Positions 58,191 through 64,000 of a DNA stretch of 64,000 nucleotides are shown here, piece by piece. The notes under the pieces are model-generated. The model was not told the origin of the DNA. It ran no database searches and was given only the letters and a program-made list of their open reading frames with translations. Source of the DNA: Rhizobium sp. CF080 (GTDB lineage: Bacteria; Pseudomonadota; Alphaproteobacteria; Rhizobiales; Rhizobiaceae); contig NZ_AKKC02000008.1 of assembly GCF_000282095.2 (NCBI RefSeq), positions 496,001 to 560,000 of the forward strand. The letters are read 5' to 3'. Each line of letters begins with the position of its first letter. Within the stretch, counting starts at the first letter, position 1. Both the position numbers and the translations under genes were made by a program.

Positions 58191-58916
58191 TCAGGCCGGA
58201 TCCTCGTCCAAGTCCGGGTAATGCCGGAATATGCCCGACTCGTTGAAGGCGAGCCGGCGTTTGGACTTGAGATAGGCTTCGATGTTCGGGCGTTTGGCGA
58301 CCACGTCACGCAGCTCGGCGACGAGTGGGTAATCCTTGTCAAAGTTTTTCATGGCGCGCGGAAAAGCATAGGCGAGGCCTTCAGCGATCTGGAAGAGTGA
58401 CAGGTCGACATAGCTCAAGGCGTCGCCCACCGTGTGGCCGCTCTTTGCCGGATTGGCCGCGATGATGCGCTCGAAATAACCCATGAACTTCGGCACCCGA
58501 TGTTTCAGGAACGCCTTGGAACGGGCCTTGGCCTCTCGCTTCTGATCCTCGTAATAGTCGGCGGTGCTGATGGGGTGGTGCGTGTCGTGCACTTCCGCGA
58601 CGAAATCGGTGATTGTCAGCTGCAGGGCATGGGCGAAGATGCGGGACTTCTCGTCCTTCGGCACGAGGTCCAGCTTCGGCCCGAGATAATGGAGGATGTT
58701 GGCGACGTGCGAGACGATCATGTCTCCATCCTTGAGGAAGGGCGGCGCGAAGGGCATGTCGTAGCCGTGCTTGCCATGGATATAGTCCATCATTTTCGGG
58801 GTGCCACGATCTCCCCGGGCAACATCCACATAGTCGGCTCCGGCTTCTTCCAGCGCCAGCCGCACGAATTCGCCACGGCCCTGAATGCCGTCCCAGTAAT
58901 AAAGCTCGTAGGTCAT
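58191..58916 (-). CDS. Glutathione S-transferase family protein
   Basis: 241 residues beginning MTYELYYWDGIQGRGEFVRLALEEAGADYVDVA, a thioredoxin-like GST N-domain with FAPPFLKDGDMIVSHVANILHYLG supplying the glutathione-binding Ser region. The C-domain is all helical and ends with SYVDLSLFQIAEGLAYAFPRAMKNF. It likely conjugates or reduces with glutathione; the substrate is unknown. ATG 58916 is chosen over a frame extending 78 codons upstream. An EcfG-type promoter lies about 30 bases before it, divergent from glucose dehydrogenase. Confidence 0.87.
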   Translation of the reverse strand: MTYELYYWDGIQGRGEFVRLALEEAGADYVDVARGDRGTPKMMDYIHGKHGYDMPFAPPFLKDGDMIVSHVANILHYLGPKLDLVPKDEKSRIFAHALQLTITDFVAEVHDTHHPISTADYYEDQKREAKARSKAFLKHRVPKFMGYFERIIAANPAKSGHTVGDALSYVDLSLFQIAEGLAYAFPRAMKNFDKDYPLVAELRDVVAKRPNIEAYLKSKRRLAFNESGIFRHYPDLDEDPA

Positions 58917-58947
58917 TTCAGTTTCGGACTCCCTTAAGTGAAGGCAC

Positions 58948-58973
58948 AACCGGCTTTCCCGTGTGACTGTTCC
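58948..58973 (-). promoter_or_regulatory. EcfG-type promoter for the GST gene
   Basis: Minus strand GGAAC (58973-58969), 17 bases, GGTT (58951-58948). Confidence 0.6.
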
Positions 58974-59002
58974 TTTAAATCTGCCTGACGGCAGCACAAG
59001 TT

Positions 59003-59027
59003 GGAACTTTTGCACAGAGGTTGGGTT
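59003..59027 (+). promoter_or_regulatory. EcfG-type promoter for glucose dehydrogenase
   Basis: GGAAC (59003-59007), 16 bases, GGTT (59024-59027). Leader of about 60 bases before ATG 59095. Confidence 0.6.
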
Positions 59028-59094
59028 GAAAGGGGCGGATGGTGTCGCGACGTTTTCGCGCCCGGCAGTTTCGCCTTTGGACAGGGTTTTGAAT

Positions 59095-61437
59095 ATGGCT
59101 ATCAGGATTACCGCGATCCTTTTCACGTTGATCGGGGTGGCGCTGGCCATCGGCGGCGGGCAGTTGGTGCTGCTCGGCGGCAGCGCCTATTACATCATCT
59201 GCGGTCTCGGCTTCGTGCTGACCGCCATCCTGCTTTTTCTCAGGAACGCCATGGCGCTCAGGGTCTATACCGTCCTGGTGCTCGCCTCGCTCGTGTGGGC
59301 GATCTGGGAAGTCGGGTTCGACTGGTGGCAGCTCGGCCCGCGCGGCGGATTGATTATCCTTCTTGGCCTCTGGCTCCTGACCCCCTGGATTCGCACCCCG
59401 CTCGGCTTTTCGAGCCCGACGGGCATGCGTTACGGCGCCAGCGCCCTGCCGCTCGGCATTTCGCTGATGATCGCGATCGTCGCCGCCATCGTCTCGATGT
59501 TCCTTGATCCGCACGACCAGAGCGGCGCGCTTCCCGAACAGTCCGTCGCCGCCGCTCCGCCGATGGGGGGCAACGTGCCGCCCGGCGAATGGCACCAGTA
59601 TGGGCGAACGCCCTTTGGCCAACGTTATTCGCCGCTCGACCAGATCAAGGTCGACAATGTCGCTCACCTCACCGAAGTCTGGCGCTATCAGACCGGCGAC
59701 GTGAAACGGCCGGACGATGTCGGGGAGACCACCTATCAGGTGACGCCGCTCAAGGTCGGCAATTCGCTCTATCTCTGCACGCCGCACAATCTCGCAATCG
59801 CGCTCGATGCGACGACCGGCAAGGAGAAGTGGAAATATGATCCGAATTCCGGCATGAACCCGGACCGACAGCACCAGACCTGCCGCGGCGTCAGCTACTA
59901 TAAGGACGCGGCCGCCGCTGCCGGCAGTCCGTGTGCGGAACGGGTCTATCTGCCGACTTCGGATGCGCGGCTGATCGCGCTCGATGCCGCCAACGGCCAG
60001 GTCTGCACGTCCTTTGCCGACAACGGAACGCTGCAGCTCACCAGCGGCATGCAGTACAATCCGGCCGGTTACTACTACTCGACCTCGCCGCCGGCGATCG
60101 CCGGCAACAAGATCATCATCGGCGGAGCGGTCAACGACAACTATTCCACCCAGTCGCAATCCGGCGTTATCCGGGCCTTCGACGTCAAGACGGGACAGCT
60201 GATCTGGAACTGGGATTCGGGCAATCCCAGCCAGACACAACCCCTGCCGCCGGGCCAGACCTATACGACCAATTCGCCGAACAGCTGGTCGGTGTTCAGC
60301 GTCGATGAAGACTTGGGTCTCGTCTATATCCCGCTCGGCAACCAGGTGCCGGACCAACTGGGCATGGGCCGCAGCGAGAATGTCGAGAAATATTCCTCCT
60401 CCATCGTCGCGCTCGATCTCAATACCGGCGCCGATCGCTGGGTGCGCCAGACGGTGCATCACGATCTCTGGGACATGGACGTCCCCGCTCAGCCGGTCCT
60501 CCTCAACATCACCAAGCAGGACAATACGGTCGTGCCGGCGCTGGTCGGCCCAACCAAGCAGGGCGACATCTACGTGCTCGACCGGCGCACCGGCGAGCCG
60601 ATCATCCCGGTCACCGAGGAGCCGGCGCCGGCCGGGGCTATCCCGGAAGACCGGACTGCGCCGACGCAGCCCACCTCGGCTCTGACCTTCAAGCCGCGGC
60701 CGCTCGAGGAACGGGACATGTGGGGCATCACCATGTTCGACCAGATGGTCTGCCGCATCTGGTACCACCAGTACAACTATCTCGGCCGCTACACGCCGCC
60801 GTCGCTGAAGGGCTCGATCGTCTATCCGGGCAATTTCGGCACCTTCAACTGGGGCAGCGTCGCGGTCGATCCGGAACGGCAGGTGATGTTCGGCATGCCG
60901 ACCTATCTCGCCTTCACCTCGAGGCTGGTTCCACGCGCAGACATTCCGCCAAAGGGCGAGGACGAGAAAGCCAGCGAACAGGGCCTCAACCGCAACGACG
61001 GTGCGCCCTACGGCGTCTTCATGGGGCCGTTCCTCGGCCCGCTGCAGATCCCCTGCCAGGCGCCGCCCTGGGGATATGTCTCGGGCGTCGATCTGCGCAC
61101 CGGGGAGATCGCCTACAAACACCGCAACGGCACGGTCTATGACATGACGCCACTGCCGCTACCCTTCAAAGTTGGGGTGCCAGGGATCGGCGGGCCGATG
61201 ATCACCAAGGGCGGTGTCGTTTTCCTCGGCGCTGCGGTCGACAACTATCTGCGTGCCTACAACCTCACCAACGGTCGCGAACTCTGGAAGGCGCGGCTGC
61301 CGGCCGGCGGTCAGGCGACGCCGATGACCTATGCGGTGGATGACGGCCGCCAGTTCGTGGTGATGGTGGCCGGTGGTCACGGCTCCGTCGGCACCAAGCC
61401 CGGCGACTACGTGATCGCCTACGCCCTGCCGCGATAG
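59095..61437 (+). CDS. gcd: Membrane-bound PQQ-dependent glucose dehydrogenase
   Basis: 780 residues. Five membrane helices in the first 140 residues are followed by a periplasmic eight-bladed PQQ propeller: EWHQYGRTPFGQRYSPLDQI, NLAIALDATTGKEKW, LIALDAANGQVCTSF, VHHDLWDMDVPAQPVL and GPMITKGGVVFLGAAVDNYLRAYN near the end. It oxidises glucose to gluconolactone in the periplasm and passes electrons to ubiquinone. The quinate/shikimate-type relatives are shaped alike, so glucose is likely but not proven. PQQ synthesis genes are not in the window. A bidirectional terminator follows. Confidence 0.9.
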   Translation: MAIRITAILFTLIGVALAIGGGQLVLLGGSAYYIICGLGFVLTAILLFLRNAMALRVYTVLVLASLVWAIWEVGFDWWQLGPRGGLIILLGLWLLTPWIRTPLGFSSPTGMRYGASALPLGISLMIAIVAAIVSMFLDPHDQSGALPEQSVAAAPPMGGNVPPGEWHQYGRTPFGQRYSPLDQIKVDNVAHLTEVWRYQTGDVKRPDDVGETTYQVTPLKVGNSLYLCTPHNLAIALDATTGKEKWKYDPNSGMNPDRQHQTCRGVSYYKDAAAAAGSPCAERVYLPTSDARLIALDAANGQVCTSFADNGTLQLTSGMQYNPAGYYYSTSPPAIAGNKIIIGGAVNDNYSTQSQSGVIRAFDVKTGQLIWNWDSGNPSQTQPLPPGQTYTTNSPNSWSVFSVDEDLGLVYIPLGNQVPDQLGMGRSENVEKYSSSIVALDLNTGADRWVRQTVHHDLWDMDVPAQPVLLNITKQDNTVVPALVGPTKQGDIYVLDRRTGEPIIPVTEEPAPAGAIPEDRTAPTQPTSALTFKPRPLEERDMWGITMFDQMVCRIWYHQYNYLGRYTPPSLKGSIVYPGNFGTFNWGSVAVDPERQVMFGMPTYLAFTSRLVPRADIPPKGEDEKASEQGLNRNDGAPYGVFMGPFLGPLQIPCQAPPWGYVSGVDLRTGEIAYKHRNGTVYDMTPLPLPFKVGVPGIGGPMITKGGVVFLGAAVDNYLRAYNLTNGRELWKARLPAGGQATPMTYAVDDGRQFVVMVAGGHGSVGTKPGDYVIAYALPR

Positions 61438-61451
61438 GAGAGCTCAACAAA

Positions 61452-61482
61452 AAAGGTCCGGATGTCTGGCGTCCGGACCTTT
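61452..61482. terminator. Bidirectional terminator between gcd and the BON gene
   Basis: AAAGGTCCGGA (61452-61462) and TCCGGACCTTT (61472-61482), 11-pair stem, nine-base loop, A-run before and T-rich after. Serves both convergent genes. Confidence 0.85.
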
Positions 61483-61503
61483 CTGCATTCGGCTTCGGCT
61501 GAA

Positions 61504-61779
61504 TTAGGCGACGCCAGTGAAACGGATTTCGTTGCGAACGTCCGTCACGCCAGCAACGCTCAGCGCCACTTCTTCGGCTCGCGCCACTTCTGTCTCCAAT
61601 TGGACGGTCCCGCCCAGCGTGATCTCGGATCCACTGGCGGTGACGGTGACATCGCTTGCATCGACACCGCCGGTCGAAGCGAGCGCATCGGAGACCGCCC
61701 CTTCGAGCGTTGCGCTCGGGGGAAATTCCGCCTCTACCTCAGGGGGTGTCTCGTGAAAATGCTGATGCTTGAAGACCAT
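61504..61779 (-). CDS. Small BON-domain protein
   Basis: 91 residues starting MVFKHQHFHETPPEVEAEFPPS, then a BON domain: LEGAVSDALASTGGVDASDVTVTASGSEITLGGTVQLETEVARAEEVALSVAGVTDVRNEIRF. It is the third BON protein in the window. GGAG lies before ATG 61779; an alternative ATG seven codons upstream has no ribosome site. No EcfG-type promoter was found in the 52-base gap to the kinase gene, so it may be read from the kinase transcript. Confidence 0.82.
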   Translation of the reverse strand: MVFKHQHFHETPPEVEAEFPPSATLEGAVSDALASTGGVDASDVTVTASGSEITLGGTVQLETEVARAEEVALSVAGVTDVRNEIRFTGVA

Positions 61780-61831
61780 TGTCGTTCTCCGTTCTGACAT
61801 GGCACGACAACGCGCGGCGGGGGCGATTGGT

Positions 61832-63775
61832 TCAGCGGCCTCCGCTCAGAACCGTGGCGATGATCTCCTGAAGCTGGCTCTGCGAAAAGGGCTTCGGCAA
61901 TCGCGGCAGGCGGTTGTCGCCGCCTGTGGGCAATTCCGCATAACCGGTCGCCAGCACCACCGGCAGGCCCGGCCTTTCTTCGCGAATGACGGCGGCCAGT
62001 TCCGAGCCGGTCATGCGCGGCATGGAATGATCGGTGATGACGATGTCGATGTCATGGGTGCCGCCTCTCAGTTCCTTCAGAGCATCGGCGCCGCTATAAG
62101 CCTCGATCACGGTGTGGCCGAGATCTTCCAGCATCAGCGTCGTGTTCATCAATACCAGCGCGTCGTCGTCGACGGCAAGAATGGTGAGGCGTCCTCTGGG
62201 GGCTGTGGCGGGCGAAGGCATGGGTTTCTCCGAAGACTGCGGACATTCGTTTGCATCTGCCGCGGGGAGATAGAGCGAAACCGTCGTGCCCTTGCCCCTC
62301 TGGCTTTCGATCTCGAGTTTGCCACCCGACTGTTCGGTCAGACCCTGCACCATGGAAAGTCCGAGCCCGGTTCCCTTGCCGACGCCCTTGGTGGTGAAGA
62401 AGGGCGTCGTCGCGCGAATGAGGGTCTCCTCGTCCATGCCCTCGCCACTGTCGGTGACTGCCAGTCGCACGTAACGGCCGGGCTTCAGCCTGCCGGTGTC
62501 CTTGTCGGCCCAATATTCCTCGGCGCCGATGATGATCGTGCCGCCGCCAGCCATTGCGTCTCGAGCATTGACGACAAGGTTCAGAAGCGCTGTCTCAAGC
62601 TGAACTGGATCGCTCGAGACAGGTGGCAGGTTTTCGGCGAAGTGGGTCTCGACGGAGGCTGAGGCGCTGAGCGAGCGCTGCATGAAATCCATCATGCCGT
62701 TCACGAGTGCCGGCACGTCGATCGCCTGCATGTTCAATTCCTGCCGGCGGGAGAAGGCGAGCATGCGCTGAGTGAGCGCTGCGCCCCGTTCGGCACCTTG
62801 GATGGCATTGTCCAGCAGCGGCATCAGCGCCGAGTCGTCGGGCAGGCGTTTCTTGAGAATTTCCAGGCTGCCCAGCACGGCCATCAGCAGATTGTTGAAA
62901 TCGTGGGCGACACCGCCTGTCAGCTGGCCGATCGCCTCCATCTTCTGGGATTGGAAAAGTTCTTCGCGCGCCTGGGTGAGGGCCTTTTGCGCCTCGACCT
63001 TTTCAGTGATGTCGCGGGTGATCTTGGCGAAGCCGAGAAGCCTGCCTTCCTCGTTGCGGATCGCGTCGATGATCACATGCGCCCAGAAACGCGTGCCATC
63101 CTTGCGCTGCCGCCAGCCTTCTCTTTCGAACCGCCCCTCGCGCCGTGCGGTTTCCAGGCTCCGGGTCGGTTCGCCACGCTCGCGGTCTTCCGGCGTATAG
63201 AACTGCGAAAAATGCTGGCCGACGATTTCGTCAGCCGTATAGCCCTTGATGCGCGTGGCGCCGGGGTTCCAGTTGCTGACGTAACCATCCGGGTCGAGCA
63301 TATAGAGGGCGTAGTCGGTGACGCCCTGGACGAGGATCTGGAATTTCTTCTCGCTCAACCGGAGTTCCGTCTCGGCCTGTTTCCGCTCGGTCAGATCGCG
63401 GGTCACCTTGGCGAAACCGATGAGCTCGCGGGAACGGCTCCAGATCGGATCGATGATGACATGCGCCCAGAAGCGGGTGCCGTCCTTGCGGACGCGCCAG
63501 CCTTCCTTTTCAAAACGGCCTTCTGTCGCAGCGGTCCGCAAAGCGTGTTCGGGAGCCCGCGCCAACCTGTCTTCAGGCGTATAGAAGCGGGAAAAGTGTT
63601 CGCCGAGGATTTCCCAGGCCTCGTATCCCTTGAAGCGCTGAGCGCCGGGATTCCAGCTGGCGACCTTGCCGTCAGCGTCAATCATGTAGATCGCGTAATC
63701 GGTGATCGCGTCCACGAGAAGACGATAACGCTCTTCGTCAAGCAACGAAACATCGTAACCTTTCGGCACGCTCAT
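61832..63775 (-). CDS. PAS-PAS hybrid sensor histidine kinase
   Basis: 647 residues, soluble. Two PAS domains (about 12-130 and 140-260) that are near duplicates: both contain the SNWNPGA/ASWNPGA, HFSxFYTPEDR and RKDGTRFWAHVIID elements. Then HisKA with phospho-His in GGVAHDFNNLLMAVLGSLEIL near residue 293, ATPase VNARDAMAGGG and FFTTKGVGKGTGLGLSMVQG, and a C-terminal receiver with Asp in IVITDHSMPRMTG near 581. No HTH output, so it signals to another protein. The start overlaps a 29-codon leader frame by ATGA. The last gene on its strand before the window end. Confidence 0.9.
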   Translation of the reverse strand: MSVPKGYDVSLLDEERYRLLVDAITDYAIYMIDADGKVASWNPGAQRFKGYEAWEILGEHFSRFYTPEDRLARAPEHALRTAATEGRFEKEGWRVRKDGTRFWAHVIIDPIWSRSRELIGFAKVTRDLTERKQAETELRLSEKKFQILVQGVTDYALYMLDPDGYVSNWNPGATRIKGYTADEIVGQHFSQFYTPEDRERGEPTRSLETARREGRFEREGWRQRKDGTRFWAHVIIDAIRNEEGRLLGFAKITRDITEKVEAQKALTQAREELFQSQKMEAIGQLTGGVAHDFNNLLMAVLGSLEILKKRLPDDSALMPLLDNAIQGAERGAALTQRMLAFSRRQELNMQAIDVPALVNGMMDFMQRSLSASASVETHFAENLPPVSSDPVQLETALLNLVVNARDAMAGGGTIIIGAEEYWADKDTGRLKPGRYVRLAVTDSGEGMDEETLIRATTPFFTTKGVGKGTGLGLSMVQGLTEQSGGKLEIESQRGKGTTVSLYLPAADANECPQSSEKPMPSPATAPRGRLTILAVDDDALVLMNTTLMLEDLGHTVIEAYSGADALKELRGGTHDIDIVITDHSMPRMTGSELAAVIREERPGLPVVLATGYAELPTGGDNRLPRLPKPFSQSQLQEIIATVLSGGR

Positions 63776-63908
63776 TTACTGTCCCCAGCCCACGACGTTC
63801 GTGGTCTAACGCAACATGACAATGCGACGTCCCAGACGTCGTAACTCTGCAGCCTGCTCATTTATTGTCCCCGGGCCACCGCATTGGTGGTCCAACGCGA
63901 AATAATGT
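63771..63908. repeat. Imperfect tandem duplication spanning the kinase start region
   Basis: The block GCTCATTTAyTGTCCCC, a hairpin CCAC..GGTGG-type stem, then TCyAACGC occurs at about 63770-63812 and again, 86 bases on, at about 63856-63898. Each copy carries, on the minus strand, GGGGAC followed by an ATGAGC start context. Confidence 0.7.
63772..63861 (-). CDS. Possible 29-residue leader peptide coupled to the hybrid kinase
   Basis: Starts with ATG at 63861 in the upstream repeat copy (MSRLQSYDVWDVALSC...) and ends in TGA overlapping the kinase ATG (ATGA). GGGGAC stands five bases before the ATG, as it does for the kinase. It seems to result from duplication of the kinase start region rather than from an old gene. 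It may be translated and affect kinase expression; no function is claimed. Confidence 0.35.
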   Translation of the reverse strand: MSRLQSYDVWDVALSCCVRPRTSWAGDSK

Positions 63909-63928
63909 CTGATTCCCATTTTGGTTCC
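63904..63928 (-). promoter_or_regulatory. Weak EcfG-like site upstream of the hybrid kinase
   Basis: Minus strand GGAAC (63928-63924), 16 bases, CATT (63907-63904). The G of CGTT is missing, so this is tentative. Confidence 0.3.
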
Positions 63929-64000
63929 ATCTTTCGGAAAATTTTTATCTTGCGCCGAAGCGGCGGCGACATGAGACGGCTTGACGAATGACGATTTTCC

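Overview
The window looks like chromosome or chromid DNA of an alphaproteobacterium of the order Rhizobiales, most likely Rhizobiaceae. The reasons are the high G+C content, a RIME-like palindromic intergenic element (23342-23472), a rhizobial-style LigD with two Ku genes, and above all many copies of the promoter pattern used by the alphaproteobacterial general stress sigma factor EcfG (GGAAC, 16-17 bases, then CGTT or nGTT). No rRNA, tRNA, CRISPR array, insertion sequence or phage gene was recognised.

Layout. (1) 1-4.4 kb: a phospholipid/envelope module (endonuclease/exonuclease/phosphatase fold protein, phospholipase D-like protein, YbhN-like membrane protein), three very small proteins, a DUF892 ferritin-like protein and a 71-residue unknown. 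Most carry EcfG-type promoters. (2) 4.8-16.8 kb: an extracellular polysaccharide cluster with two GT4 glycosyltransferases, a flippase, a polysaccharide deacetylase, a WecG/TagA transferase, an O-antigen ligase/polymerase-like protein, a GH5 glycanase, a Wzz/GumC-like protein and an asparagine synthase. No priming transferase and no outer-membrane exporter are present. (3) 16.8-18.7 kb: a mercuric-reductase-like flavoprotein coupled to a DUF4126 membrane protein. (4) 18.9-25.5 kb: a DctB/DctD-like two-component system followed by a TctCBA tripartite tricarboxylate transporter. The regulator has GAFPGA in place of GAFTGA, and a palindrome plus direct repeat lies upstream of tctC. (5) 25.6-31.2 kb: a LacI-type regulator divergent from a sugar ABC importer. 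(6) 31.3-64 kb: a large stress region. It holds TreZ, BON-domain proteins, an HWE-type kinase, topoisomerase IB, a PfpI protein, a five-gene cytochrome oxidase operon, GlgX, a LuxR-type regulator, GlgA, a DUF2934 protein, DUF892, a NepR-like small protein, Ku, Ku-LigD, an EcfG-like sigma factor, a glutathione transferase, a PQQ glucose dehydrogenase and a PAS hybrid kinase.

How it fits together. I count 22 EcfG-type promoter matches, each upstream of and pointing at a gene. They are absent from the polysaccharide, tct and sugar-ABC blocks and dense in the first 4 kb and the last 31 kb. The EcfG-like sigma gene carries one itself. The simplest reading is a physically clustered general stress regulon: carbon storage (glycogen, trehalose), end-joining DNA repair, envelope and lipid remodelling, an alternative respiratory oxidase, periplasmic glucose oxidation and many small proteins. 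It includes a possible orphan NepR-like anti-sigma protein and two sensor kinases. Several promoters are unusually arranged: face to face and overlapping at 232-258, joined through one GTTCCGGAAC palindrome at 53097-53106, with inverted repeats between -35 and -10 at two sites, and so close to the start codon that the transcript would be nearly leaderless at two genes.
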